A stretch of DNA of 64,000 bases from Anadara kagoshimensis (GCA_021292105.1 CM037865.1:17949533-18013532), one strand, 5' to 3'. Counted from the stretch's first letter, positions 37,499 through 50,070 are shown. Notes: generated from the sequence alone by a model not told the origin. Made by a program: numbers and translations.

Positions 37499-38707
37499 CA
37501 TTTCAACATTTTTCTATCAATCTATCAATTTCGAATATGTTTATTAAAAGAAAATATCAGACGAATTTTAACCCATTCAAAACATTTCTATGTTGTAAGA
37601 AGACATTTTAACATAAAACCCCCCATAAACTAGAATGCAGTTGTTTTTTTAAACTAACGTTCGAAACAAAAAGCCTCTTGATTTTGCTAGTTTATTGAAT
37701 ATTTTAAGTATATTCAAATGCTGACAAAATTATAAATATTATTTACGTTTGTATCAATGAATTATTTTTAAAAACGAACTTATAAAATGTAAGAATTTAA
37801 ACTATCAAACAAACAACAGTTTTATTTATATTTTAATTATAAGCTGTTTATACTTACAAATACATAAACATGTTAAATGTATTCAACTTGACTTTAATTT
37901 ACTTAATCTTTTAAGACGATTTTGGGGATACGCATTGATCTTACCCACCCAGATATTAATCCGTTTAGCAAATTTTAACAGTTTAATTGCAGACTATTGC
38001 AGTGTTTTGGGTATTCAAAAGTTGAGGTAAAGAATAAAATGTCAAACTTAATTGGCCTTTATAAGTAAAAGCAATCGAGTGTAACAACGGAATACATTAT
38101 ATATTTTTGTTACTCTCAATAACTAAACTTCATGTGACAGTACAATTTAAAACATTTAAATGCATGAAATCGACAGATTGGACAATTGAATCGTTAGTGG
38201 GCAGATAATTTTGCATTACTGTACATGTATGTTACAGATCCAAATCATTCTCTAACTAAGATTTTCCTTCCCTAAAAGAATATTAATAATTTTTTATTAT
38301 TTTTCAAGATATTTGTGAATTTTCAGTTCCATAGAGAATTGCCAACATTGGCTAAATTTAAGTTGAAAAAAATCTCAGCTAAGAAATGATTGTGAAACCG
38401 GGGCGAAGTGTTTCAAGTCCACTTCAATCGGGCTTAGAATTTTGCCTGTTTATACTCCCAAGAATAAAAAAGGGTCTGTCAAATAAGAATTTTCATACCA
38501 GTGGACACGAAATGTTTCAGAAATATCTTAATCTTTTGACATTATCTCAAAACTTTGGTAAAAGATAAATAAATGTTTCCAAAATCCATGCGGGAGATGC
38601 ATCGCTTCGTTAATTTTTTTTTCAATCATAATTGTAAACTATAAATAACGGATATCATAAGTCAACCATAATTCATAACTATGAGTAGACAAATTTTTCG
38701 TTATGGT
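37497..38707. other. No gene seen
   Basis: AT-rich intergenic sequence; no recognisable exon or element. Confidence 0.3.
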
Positions 38708-38943
38708 GTAGTACACGCCTGTCGAAAATTTAGCAATGAAATAACCAATAAGAAGGCGAAGATCGGCTGATCGATGCATGACGAGAGGCCGAGACATGAA
38801 ACTAGCGACTAAAAGCTGCTGAAAGATTGCAGTTGTCGAAAAGTTGTAAAGATGTAGCTAACGAGGAATCTGGATGATCTGCCGATATGACACTTATTCG
38901 TTGGTTATTTAAGTGTTAAACTTTCGACAGGTATGTACGGTAC
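38708..38943. mobile_element. Family A MITE
   Basis: GTACACGCCTGTCGAAAATT left; GTTAAACTTTCGACAGGTAT then GTACGGTAC right. Confidence 0.7.
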
Positions 38944-39210
38944 AAAATAAATATTTTGACGGACAATTTATCAAAGGGATTCAAACATGGTGACGGCTTT
39001 CTGTCTAAGATCACTGACTCTAAACTTTACGGATCGCCGTTTTCAAACCGTAAAAATAATTTATTTAAACTTTAAATTAAAATTTTTATACCTGTGTGAT
39101 TCAAAACAATTTTTTTAAAGTTTGGCATCGCCGTTTTGTTGACCTATCAACAAAAAACATTTTGTCTTGTTTTGAAATTTAAGCCGTGTGTATTGGCAAT
39201 TCATATGAAT

Positions 39211-39439
39211 ATAGGCAAACAAGATTGACCTGTCTGCTTAACCTCTAATTAAAATATTATCACGGACCAGTTCATTTTTGTATAGATTATACAGGTTTTA
39301 CATCCTGTGCATCATGGGAAACATGCATTGCTTATACATTAACTGGGAATCCTTACACAACCTATGTATTGGATGGATCATCGTTTATGAATGTTCCTAA
39401 TGAAAGGTCAAGCAGACAGGTCATTGTTGTTTGTCTATA
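39211..39439. mobile_element. Family C inverted-repeat element, copy 3
   Basis: Left CAAACAAGATTGACCTGTCT; right AATGAAAGGTCAAGCAGACA then GGTCATTGTTGTTTG. These are the best-preserved inverted ends of the family. Confidence 0.7.
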
Positions 39440-40309
39440 GTATATAATACGATATCATATCATTCGACTTATTCAGGTTGAGTGACAAGTTTTCCTTCTG
39501 CCAAGTAAAGATCAATCTTAAAGATTGATAGAGTTCAGATTATTTTAACTTCCAATAACATAAATAGCACAAATATGCCTTAATCATGATCAATTGTTAT
39601 GTGTATTCCTATTGTCATTAGCATTCATTAGACAATTATATTAAGGATAATTTAAAACAAACTGGATCATTTCCTGATTGTTCGGAAAACACTTTGGACA
39701 TATATTTAAGAAGGTGAGAATTTATTTTTCTCTATAGGCCCATAAGGTTTGAGTGTTTTAAAAAATTGCTATATATTTAGAAATTTGATGAGCATTTATT
39801 TATATGAAATCACCGTAAGATAAGTTATGCTCTCTCATGCAAATTATTTCCCAGCTAAATTTTTATAAATACATTTCGGTCCTTTGGATATTTTTTCAAA
39901 CCCTTAAGAATTGGTTTCACAATTTGCAGCCTGACAACTACTGATAAGGAACTTTATTATTGCCATAATATGTAATGATAATTAAATTCTGGAACATTTT
40001 GTGTAAAATTTGACAGATTCGGCAGGCATGCTATAAACACCTTGTAAACAATAACGTGACACTTTAAACAATATCAACAACAAATAAAATATTAAATTAA
40101 ATTTGCAAACCATATACGTAGTTAAAACTATAAAGAATTCCTAATATCACCATTTGAGTATTTTTCATACTTTGTTTTTGAATCTTAATCATTTTGTCAT
40201 ATAGAGATGTATTTACAGTTTTTCAAGAGTTCATGAGTTTTTGTTTTACTTTGCTTTGGAGACATGGAGCGGTATGTTTAGGTTTGATTTCAACCAAACA
40301 ACCATAATG

Positions 40310-40479
40310 TACATTACAGACCTGTCAAAAGTTTTACACTGAGATAACGAAAAGGATTCAAAATGCAACGATTGGCCGATATATGAATAACTAATGACCC
40401 ATAAACTGTCGAAAGATAAATAATGTTTTGCACTAAATAGTTAGATTGGTGTAAAACTTTCGACAAGTCTGTACTGTAT
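40310..40479. mobile_element. Family A MITE, short
   Basis: TACATTACAGACCTGTCAAA left; AACTTTCGACAAGTCTGTAC right. Only ~170 bp, fewer internal repeats. It follows a ~60-bp family L 3' terminus at ~40225-40290. Confidence 0.7.
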
Positions 40480-40877
40480 ATGTGGCGCTTTTTTTGTTGT
40501 TGAAACGTCTTCGAAAATAAAATTTAGGAAGTACATGTTCACATTTAATTGCCATTTTTAAGTCAACCCGATTTTGTTTGTTTTTATTTTTTATTAAACG
40601 GCAAAAAAAAAAAAAAAAAATTACGACGTCCCATAAAAAGTATAATGACAAAATGCGAGGTGCAAAGCTAATCCAGTGACTTCATAAGGAAATTTGACAG
40701 TATAAATTTTAAAACCTTCTGACACGACTCACCCGCGTAAAATCTAAATCAAATTCAAATGACATTTTTATTGACTGAATACACACAGGAGTATTTATGT
40801 GTATTGAAAACATAAAAAAACATTGATTGTATCCCTGTTACGTCTTTATAAACGCGTAATGAATTGATATAAACTTA

Positions 40878-41121
40878 TACAGTACAGCGCTGCCGAAAAG
40901 TTAACACTTAGCTAGCGAATTAGTGCCGAATATGCAACTCATCTCGACACCTAGCTACATATATACTTCGGTAATTTTCGGCACCTGCTTTCTATCTCTT
41001 GACAGCCTTTCCAGTAACTAGTTATCAATATCTCGGCCACCTGGGGATAGAACCCGAGTTTTGACTTCATTTCGTTAGTTGAGTGTTCAGCTATGACAAC
41101 TTTTGACAGGCCTTTACTGCA
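40878..41121. mobile_element. Family A MITE
   Basis: TACAGTACAGCGCTGCCGAA left; TTTTGACAGGCCTTTACTG right. Confidence 0.65.
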
Positions 41122-41599
41122 TGTTTAATTCTTTATGAAACGGAATAAACTTATTACATACATGTAGTTAACATAAAGAACTTCAATTAATCATCGGTTA
41201 AATAACACTATGAACTAATACCTATTTCTCTCTGTTGTGTATTTACTTTTTGCTTTTGAAAAATGAAATAAATCGAATCAAACAAACACATTAAGATATG
41301 TAGTTGCATTGCCAAAGAATTCGTGTATAAACTCATATATGACTAAACTGCACTGCTGGTTCGAGTTGGTAAGGTGGCTTATCAGTGTCATGTCACATTC
41401 TTTTGTTTTTGATATCCCCAACTCTCAAATATTCCACATGCTGTGCACTTTCAAATATACTTAATTTTATTTTCTTTCTGACCTTCCCGTGGGGTTTTAA
41501 TCGGGTAAACGTGTAAATTAGAACGCTTCAATATTGCAATCAAAAATGAACATTTTACGTATGTTCATTCGATTTTCTTTGGCATTACAGTAACTGGAA

Positions 41600-41775
41600 A
41601 ATAGAAAGTTGGTTGTCTTTCGCCAAGCACTCGGCATTTAGAAACGAAAGTCGAAGAGACTCTCAAAACCGAACCTCTTGTCACGGTAAGTGTGACACAC
41701 TAAAGAACCCTCTTGCATGTTGCCTCGAACGCACAGCAAAAATGAAAAATTATTTAAATAGGGCATATTCTTGAA
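41600..41775 (+). mobile_element. SINE fragment, head missing
   Basis: TCTTTCGCCAAGCACTCGGC core, CCTCTTGTCACGG, AAAGAACCCTCTTGCATG and a decayed tail. Confidence 0.65.
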
Positions 41776-42631
41776 GTTGCAGTATGTCACTCATATTTTA
41801 ATGTTCTTTAACTCCACGGTAACGTTTCGTATTTCTGTCTTTTTTCTTTTTCTTTATGATTGTTTCAATGATTTGTTCTGTGCTAATAGTCAAATTGATG
41901 TCCCAAACATTGCCCAATTGATTGGCTGAAGAATCGTTAATATTCATTTCGTTTTTGTGGTTGTAATTTAAAAAAATCGTTGGCAGAATTTTGTGGAAAT
42001 GTGTTTTGTAAAAATAATGTCATGGGTATGGGGAAGGACTCGGAAAGTAAAATTTACCACCAACGAAAATAGCGACATTAAATACCCTTCATTCACGAAC
42101 ATTTGCAATTGCACAACTTACAATGAACTTTTTATGCAGGGTTATCCAGTTATTTTGTTGACATTCTGACGATGCTTAGGCCAATCTCTACAACTACTGC
42201 CTAAGTTTAAACGTATTGCACGAGAATTCAGTTTACATACCCAGAGTTTGTGATGTCCTGACATTCCGGTTTCTTCTAATAATCCCAGAATTAGCAACCT
42301 CTATGCAAATGAAACAATTTTGATCGGAATGTAAAACTATCTATTTCAACCAAGAGAGTAAAAATAATAAACGTTTATTTTAACATGAGCGTAATACCGT
42401 AAAACCTTTATTTCAACCAGAGCATAAATAGTATAACCTCTTAACCAAAGAGTAAAATAGCTAAACTCTTTTTTTTTCGGAGTACAAAAGCATGAAATGG
42501 CACTAACATGTTACCTTACATGACAAAATCGCACGAACAAATCCATATTACATATTAATATTTTATCCTATCGACGTCCTAATGAATTTCTCATATATAT
42601 ATATTGATAACTTGTAGAATGACTTAAGAAG
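41776..42631. other. Upstream region of the kinase gene
   Basis: No exon, TATA box or element is clear. Stretches at 42350-42480 repeat AGAGTAAAA/AACTCTTT phrases in a loose tandem. A 5' UTR start is not assignable. Confidence 0.35.
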
Positions 42632-45600
42632 ATGATGGACGTCAGGACTCTGGACGACTTATTTACGGATTGTTTTATACCTCTGGATAAGAAGAAAAGA
42701 GTTGGAAATTATTCAATAGGGAAAGTTATTGGAAAAGGTGCATTTTCTACTGTAAGACTTGGAACCAATATTACCAATAATGAAACGGTATGTGTGCCGT
42801 AGTTTATTGTTTGTAAATATCCTTAAGTATTTGTTATTGTTTATTGCTGATCGTAGTAGCTTATTTATGTTACAGCACGGCTGTTATTCCACTGAGGTCA
42901 ATAGGGTTGATAATATCGGAAATGCAAAAACAAACATACCAGCCCATTTCCAAACAAAAAATACCCAAAAGGAAAATTTAAACTTTGAAAACTGACAGGG
43001 AAGTGAGGCAAGTGCTCCGGACAAGTAGAATCCATTACAAACTCTGAAACATAATTTGTGGATTTTGAATGGTTTTATCCTGTTGGACTTAGGTTTTTAA
43101 TTTTAACAAAGAATTTTCCTAAAAATAATAAATAAATATAAATATTTTTGACAATTATAACATTTATCAATTTACTGTAGGATATTTAGTTAATATGTCA
43201 GATGAACAAAGGTTATTGAGCTGCCATTGAACAAAAACGTGTTTTCCAAATATTCCTGTAAAAAATTCCAATCTAGCTCCGTAATAGAACGTTATACAGT
43301 ACATATCTGTCGAAAGTTTAACGATAAGATAACGACTAATTGCCGAATCGACACCTCATCTAGAGCCTTCGTTGCCTCTATCTCGGCAGCTGTTCGACCA
43401 CTAGTGATCTTTACCTCAGTCACTCGGTTTAGACTCTTTTTCTCTAGCCCAGTGTTAAACTTTCGACAACCATGTTCTGTGTATGTTGAATAATCATTTT
43501 AAAGCTGTTAATTGACCCATTAACAAACAACTAAGAGTTTGTTATATAATCCCAATATCATCTTTAGCATATACGCAATTAGTAACACAAGTTACGGGTT
43601 GAAATAAGACAAATATTTTATAACATTTTTACTTTAATTGTTTCAGGTTGCTGTCAAAATCATCCAGAAGAAATCATTGTTCCAAAAGGAGAAAGCTAAG
43701 GAGTGGTTCTGTAGAGAAGCTAATGCTCTTCGACAATTACGACATAACAACATTGTTAAACTATTAGAATGGATGGAAACCGAACGAAACCTATACTTGG
43801 TTTTAGAACTTGTGGAGGGAGAGAGCATGAAAAAGTACTTAACAAGAATGTAAGTACATATAGGTACAGTACAGACCTGTCGAAAGTTTAACACTGCGCT
43901 AACGAAAAGAAGTCAAAGGTTGACTTCAGAGTGACCGATATGTGGATAGCACTACCGATTGATATCTAACAATGTCGGAAAGCTGCCGAAATATAGATAG
44001 TTAGTGATCAAAAAGGTACCGAGGCATACCAAGTAGTGTCGAAAAGCTGTTTAGATGTATGGTGTTGAGCTGCCGATTCCGCATTTTATTTGTTAGCTAA
44101 GCATTGAACTTTTTTAAATGCCTGAACTGTTATTCCGTCAATGGTATGTTCATTGAGTCATTTTATGGTACTAAACTTAACTTACTGTGAGAGAAAACGT
44201 GACTAGGTTGTTGGCAAAATGGTCACAATGTTTGATCATCCTGGATACGTAATGTCTACCACAATTACACTCTAGTCCAACTTCACAATAATTCCTAATA
44301 TTTTGTTAAACTTAAAATCTACCATATCTGAATACAGGATATTTTTCTAGCATTCAAGGTTATAGGGAATTAAGATTACTTTAAGCACATGGCATTTGTA
44401 GTGAAAACTTTGATGAAATGCTGCCTTCAAATTATTGGAATATCTTGGTGAGGATAAAACCCAGGTCAACTGCGGTCAAATTCAATACATACATTTTTTA
44501 ATTTTAGATAATCTGTTATTAGTTGCATTGTATGTTATTGGATTTCAGATTAATTATACCAGAATTTGAAGCACAGCACTATATGAAGCAACTAACACAA
44601 GCTCTAGAACATATGCATGATCAAGGAATAGTACACAGGTAAACAAATATTAGGGGTATAGGGCGTAGAGTTTGACCTGGCCGTTTGGTCTTTAATTTGA
44701 ATATTAGACAGGACTAATAATCTATGTGATTTAGGTAAAACAGCGTGTTTAATTACTAGTACCATACACACCTGGTATCAACTATTACTATCATCTATTC
44801 TTATATATCAGCTTTATATAGCCCGTAAATTACAACATTGGATATTCAAATTAAAGTTCAAACGGAAGGTCAAACTTGAAGCATTATAAGATGCGTTATT
44901 TTACTGCATTTATTTATTGTAAATATAAAAACATTTAAAAATAACAATTATGTAATTGTATACATTAGAACAATAGGTTTCAAGTCACGCGATATCATAT
45001 TGAAGCATGTTTCATTATTGTGAAAGCACTGAGATGAATGTACCTACAGTTTAGATTGAAAAATTGACTGAAATTGTGAAGTGCTTATTGCACTCTGAAA
45101 AATGTGCAGGGAGGATTCTTTAGCCTCCTACACTAACCGCGACAAGAGAAATCGGTTTTAAGATCTTTTCCCAAGGACACTGACTTTCATTTCAAAATTC
45201 AGAGTGCTTCTCAAAAGAAAAAAACAGTTTCTAACTATTCTAAAGTCTTGGTCATACTAAATCTAAAAACTCAGCAAAAAAATTGCCAAAAGTTATCAGT
45301 CTAAAATTTATTTTGAATGATGATCAATTTCACACGTTTTATTTAATGAAATTAACTAAATTCATTGCTCATTTTAAACAACTCAAATGCTACTAATTTC
45401 TAAGCTTTGTTGAAAACTACAATAATGTACTAAACGTCTGCGAATTTATAATACTCAGGAACCGTCATGTCCTGATATATAAATAAGAATTGACATACAT
45501 ATGCTGTTCTTCTAAATAATAATCATTATATATTTTTCAGAGATTTAAAACTCGAAAATTTTGTCTTGAATAAAGAAGGGTCCGTATTTATAGTAGGTGA

Positions 45601-48509
45601 GTAGCAAGTTATACATGTATAATCAAAAACAAACATACTTATCCATTTCCGAATCACAATCCAGAAGCAAAGTAAAAACTTTGGAACTGACAAGTTAGGT
45701 TAGACACGTGAACTTCCACCAGGGAAGTGAGGCCGGGTGCTCCGGAAGGGTAAGCACCTCCTGTTTAGCTAGCTACACCCGCCACGTGTGTAATCAAAAT
45801 TGTGTGAAAGGAACATGGAACTATGAGACGTCAAATATATCCAAGGCAATCCTGGACACAGAGACATCAAACTTATCAACAATACTGTGATGACGGCCAT
45901 AAAACTTTTTGAGGGCCTTGATAAGCCTAGGCTTGCAATATCCCTGAGTCAACAATTTATTTGCAAGCAGCCTACTTCGTTGTACAAAGTCCCCGTAGTG
46001 GGAACAAGCTCTACCATAGCGTATTAATTGGGAAACAAATACACCATAAGCAGGAGAAGCAGGTATATTGCTGCATAAAAAAGGAAAGTTGACAATAGAA
46101 AAATTGAAGTCATCACGTTTGTCATAAAGTTTCAAATGTAGCCTTTCCTGTGCGTCATATTTCAGGTATAAGTAACACCTGAACACGTCGTACCTATTAA
46201 TAAGCCACACTCAGGTAACTGTAAATACAAATTAGTTTAACAAAGCTTTTAATTTAAACACAGAAACCCTACGTAATGTTAAACAAGTTTCAAGAAGTGT
46301 TTTGTGATATTTCTGATGTTTATTGTACAGTACTTCGCCTATACAAGGAGATACCATACATTTTAGTTTATGTTTTATCAGCGACATTGAATTCTGTATT
46401 ACTAGTAAATGTCACTGGTTTTATGTAATGTACATTTTACTTGTACTTATTACGTAAAATAACTGTATAGTGGTTTGTATATGACGCTAATAAATTATTA
46501 TACTTTCAGACTACTATAATCTATTAAACTATAGTACTCTAAATTCAAGCTTTTATTTTCTATCGTTTATGAATAGCTTACTGCCGAACAATGTATTTTT
46601 TTTAAATTTTGACAATGGCTCATGGTATTTAATGTTTATTTTACTCGGTTAAATTGCTCAATTCGCATCTGAATTTTTTCCATTTATATTAAATCGCGAC
46701 AAAAAATTATATGTATAAAATAACCTTCTAGTGCTGTTCATCTCAATTTTGTTATGAAACATTCCGATGTTTTAATTAATATCTTAAATAAAATGAGAGT
46801 AGTAAGTTGTTCCGTTACATTTGGCAATCTCAATTTTGTTTACTTCGTTTCTTTATCATTTCAGATTTTGGTATGAGCTCTGAAGTGGAATGTGGTGACA
46901 GTCTTCTACAATGTGGTACGCCTTTATATTCTGCTCCGGAGATACTCTGCAAAAAACAACACACTCCAGCATCTGATGTTTGGAGCATGTAAGTGAAACG
47001 TTAACTACTTTTATAGCATCACGAGATATTTGTTACAATAACGTTAAGTATGTTTTGTTGTATGCGGTCTGCTCTTTGTTGAAAAAATTGTGTGGTTATA
47101 GATTTAAGGAATAAAGATTCGCTTTATCACAGCACAGCAACAGTTTAACACGATGTCATTCTAACCTTCATCACACATATTTTCTTTATTTTGCCTCGTA
47201 TCAGAGAGCTAGCGATTTGAAATGGTCTCGTCACTGTTATTACCCAAAATCAATGTCTACTTACATACAGCACAGGCCTGTCGAACATTTAGCACAAAGC
47301 TAACGAATAGATATCGCATAACCATTGGCGTGTATCTCATTTTGGTTTCTCTTTATATATATCCGAAACGACCGTATTATGTTATAAACGTAACACTGAT
47401 ATAATATGTAATACCTGTATATCACACTAGCTGCTATCTACATCTTGGTAGCCTTTGAGTCATTAGCTATACATATCTTGACCATTCGACAACTCGGATT
47501 CGACTAAATTTCGGTAGCCCAGTGTTAAATTTCGATAGGTTTAATGCTGTAACTCGAAGACGAATAAAAATAATTTAGTAAAAATGAACTATGAGTCATC
47601 GTTTAGTAGTATTTTTAGTTGGTATATTTTTGCTTTATTGTAGCGGGGTATGTCTTTATCAAATGGTTACAGGAACTCTACCTTATCAATCGGATTCCAA
47701 GAAATACTACGAACTTTATTCTAACATGTTAAAAGGTCTTAGTATACCGGATGACCTATCTGCTGGTACGTATTTTTATTTTATGTTTTATATTTTGTGT
47801 GCCAAAATTGTGAAAAGGGCTATGCTAAGGGTCTTCAAAAATACTTGAATTACTTCTTTTTTATCTGATTGATTTTCCTTCATATTTTTCAAAATTTGTT
47901 ATTGATACCAATGCCATATGCCATTTGTGAATGTTATCATTTATTACCCTGTTATTATATGTTTTACTTACTACTCAGTACATTAAGATGGTATATAGGC
48001 TCTGAAAAGCGATGGTTGTATATAAAATGTTACTAGTACCTGGATATATTTGACGACCAATAGTTCCAGATTCAACAATTTATTTTATTCATCATTTATT
48101 TGACTGCAGATAAAAAACAAACATACTAATCTTCTTCTGGACCCTCAATAATCTAAAACAAAGATACTAACCCATGTCTGAATCACAATCCAATAGTGAA
48201 AACAAACTTTGAAACTGCCTATTTAGGTTAAACACGTAAACTTCCACCAAGATAATGAGGTCGGGTGCTCCGGAAGGGTAAGCAAAAATTAATTGTCTTG
48301 TTATACCTATTTCAACGCATAAATGTCTAACTGGGCTTATTGAAAGAAAATGTTACTACATGTGTGTTATGTGGTATTCAAATGATAAATTTTCTGTTTT
48401 AGATTGCCAAGATTTAATTTCAAGGATGTTAACAATTGAAAAAGACAATAGAATATCCACAGAGAATATTATAATTCACCCTTGGATGGCGCAATCTGAT
48501 CAGAGCTGA
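42632..48509 (+). CDS. HUNK/SNF1-like (CAMK-like) Ser/Thr protein kinase, compact, seven exons
   Basis: Exons 42632-42787, 43647-43849, 44549-44638, 45541-45596, 46865-46988, 47644-47765 and 48403-48509 all have GT/AG borders and join in phase to 285 codons plus TGA. An in-frame TGA at 42620 precedes the start. Kinase signatures: Gly loop GKGAFSTV (34-41), VAVK with Lys56, aC Glu76, HRDLKLEN with catalytic Asp151 and Asn156, DFG 169-171, APE 192-194, DVWSIG with Asp206. It should be catalytically competent. The lead-in KKRVGNYSIG and RHNNIVKLLE resemble vertebrate HUNK, a CAMK-group kinase, but that protein is about 700 residues and this one stops right after the kinase domain, with no UBA or C-terminal region. 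The activation segment keeps Thr187 in CGTPLYSAPE; an LKB1-type input is possible but unproven. TSSK-like kinases are an alternative. Introns 1, 2, 3 and 5 carry inverted-repeat elements; introns 1, 4 and 6 carry retroelement 3' fragments. Confidence 0.88.
42926..43030 (-). mobile_element. Retroelement 3' terminus (family L) in kinase intron 1
   Basis: AAAAACAAACATACCAGCCC, ATTTAAACTTTGAAAACTGA, GGGAAGTGAGGC…GTGCTCCGGA. Confidence 0.65.
43295..43484. mobile_element. Family A MITE in kinase intron 1
   Basis: TATACAGTACATATCTGTCG left; GTGTTAAACTTTCGACAACC right. Confidence 0.75.
43865..44132. mobile_element. Family A MITE in kinase intron 2
   Basis: TACAGTACAGACCTGTCGAA left; TTAGCTAAGCATTGAAC right. 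It begins 15 bp after the exon 2 donor, almost the minimum that leaves the splice site intact. Confidence 0.8.
44670..44877. mobile_element. Family C inverted-repeat element in kinase intron 3
   Basis: Left GTTTGACCTGGCCGTTTGGT; right AAAGTTCAAACGGAAGGTCA. The inner ends TTTGAATATT and GATATTCAAA are also inverted. Confidence 0.7.
45085..45260 (-). mobile_element. SINE fragment in kinase intron 3
   Basis: Decayed minus-strand copy: GAAGCACTCTGAATTTTGAA core, and AAGAATCCTCCCTGCACA toward the 3' part. Confidence 0.45.
45622..46216 (-). pseudogene. Retroelement 3' end with RT C-terminal coding region (family L reference copy)
   Basis: The minus strand encodes, at 46210-45822, a 129-codon frame with DKRDDFNFSIVNFPFLCSNI, then SPAYGVFVSQLIRYGRAC and KALKKFYGRHHSIVDKF. 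This C-terminal segment is widespread in bivalve and other invertebrate retroelement RT polyproteins (known family, recalled). A ~200-bp non-coding tail follows, ending GTATGTTTGTTTTTGAT. The catalytic RT part is missing (5' truncation). It lies in kinase intron 4, antisense. Confidence 0.75.
47266..47551. mobile_element. Family A MITE in kinase intron 5
   Basis: TACAGCACAGGCCTGTCGAA left; AGTGTTAAATTTCGATAGGT right. One of the longest copies, ~285 bp. Confidence 0.65.
48110..48285 (-). mobile_element. Retroelement 3' end fragment (family L) in kinase intron 6
   Basis: AAAAAACAAACATACTAATC, AATCACAATCCAATAGTGAA, GTAAACTTCCACCAAG, GGTCGGGTGCTCCGGAAGGG. Part of the tip is locally duplicated. 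Confidence 0.65.
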
Positions 48510-48556
48510 CAATCAAAACTGTCTTGATTTAATCATAACCACAATGTGAAAATAGA

Positions 48557-48562
48557 AATAAA
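48557..48562 (+). promoter_or_regulatory. Polyadenylation signal of the kinase gene
   Basis: AATAAA lies 48 bases after the kinase stop codon; a second AATAAA-type hexamer occurs about 30 bases further on. This fits a short 3' UTR. Confidence 0.6.
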
Positions 48563-49239
48563 AGAACAATTATTTGTATGACATCACAAATAAAATACTT
48601 TGGTTTAAAGCATAGAGTTACAGCGAAGAAATAGAGAAAGGGACAAAACTCTTGACCAAAGATTACCAAAATGTCTCAAATTTCCACAGACAATCAAAAT
48701 ATGCATAACAAATATACTAGAAAAATATACAATCCGCATGTACTAGTATCAATTTTATTTTGTTTTGTGATCGATCTAGCCAAGATCTCAAATCGACACT
48801 GCTTTTCCATGGACTACGCATATATTCAAATTACTGAGAAGGATCTTTATTTTGTTTTGTAAATGACATTGCCATTCTGTATAAAAGATATCAGGCTTGT
48901 TTGTGATGCATAAACGTGATCGTACAGGAGGAGTGCAAATATATTCAAGAATTGAATGTTTCAACGCTAGTGCCAGAAAGTCGTGTTATATTCGATGTGC
49001 GATAATATAGTTATTGTCCTCAGGGAATGTCTATCGTTTAGTTTACTATTTATATATATATGAATGTTGGTGCTAAATATCATTAACTCATGATTCATTA
49101 CGTCGACAAACAATCAAGTATTCATATATTAAATTATCATATCACTTTTAAAAATTGTTCCGTTATATTTGTTTTATTTTATATTCTTTCGTTTACTGGT
49201 TTTAAGTACTTCCTTAGCACTTTTAACTCTGCGATATGT

Positions 49240-49715
49240 CAGGTATTTAGATTTTTACCTCGATTATGACGCTAACAGATATCTACATTTTAAGTCGTAT
49301 GACAAACGTGATGTCTAGTCTATTGTCAACTTTTTTTATGCAGTAACATGCCTGCTTCTCCTGCTTATGGTGTATTTGTTTCACTATTATTACAATATGG
49401 TAGAGCTTGGTCCTCTACAGAGATGAATTACAACGAAGCAAGCTGCTTCCAAAAACAGGTTGACGCAAGGATATTGCAACTATAAACTTATAAATATCTT
49501 TAAAAACTGTTTTATGGCTGTCATAACAACCTTGTTGATAAGTTTGATATCTATCCTGGATGCATTTGATAGGTTCCTTTCATTCCCAATTGTTTTCACA
49601 CACTGGACAGTGTAGCTAGCTAAACAAGTGGTACTTGCACTTTTGGAGTACCCGGTCTCACCTCCTTGGTTAAAGTTTACTGTTTCAGCTAATTAATCAG
49701 CTTCGAAGTTGTTTG
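49240..49715 (+). pseudogene. Retroelement 3' end fragment with decayed RT C-terminus (family L)
   Basis: GCTTCTCCTGCTTATGGTGT, GTTGATAAGTTTGATATCTA, then the tail GCTAGCTAAACAAGTGG and CCCGGTCTCACCTCCTTGG. Coding frame broken. Confidence 0.65.
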
Positions 49716-49739
49716 GCAATGTTTTTTGCAAATTTGTTT

Positions 49740-49840
49740 TACATTGATAGAGTGCTTGCTCCATATGTGTGAGACTGAGGTTCAAATCTAGGTCGAGTTT
49801 GACTAAAACCTGAAATAAAGGTATGACTGTTATTCCACTA
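49740..49840 (+). mobile_element. tRNA-SINE head fragment
   Basis: GATAGAGTGCTTGCTCCATA and AGGTTCAAATCTAGG (B box), then GACTAAAACC; rest missing. Confidence 0.5.
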
Positions 49841-49984
49841 AACATTTGGGTTTTAGAAAACGAACGTCATGAGGTCCTTCATAAGAGACCATAAAAACCA
49901 TTACTACTAGAAGACATGATATACATATTATATATTGCCCCGAGCCCGCCACAAATGTTTTAGGTGATGGCGTCCACTGTTTTG

Positions 49985-50070
49985 AATTCATTTTCGAGTT
50001 TTGAAAGGTTTTACTTTGATTTTGAGATTTTAATTTGAACATGAACCTGCATGTTTGTGGTTTATCAATT
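49985..50070 (+). mobile_element. Retroelement 3' terminus (family L)
   Basis: TTTTGAAAGGTTTTACTTTG, TTTTAATTTGAACATGAACC, GCATGTTTGTGGTTTATC. It ends ~140 bp past the 3' end of peptide copy 1. Confidence 0.6.

Noticed and set aside
37272..37611. Opposed frames rich in Cys-Val and Thr-His
   Set aside because: Products of the CT/CA microsatellite.
45822..46210. 129-codon frame as a host gene
   Set aside because: Its protein is a retroelement RT C-terminus, repeated at 19178-19445 and 49240-49715, within a larger repeat.
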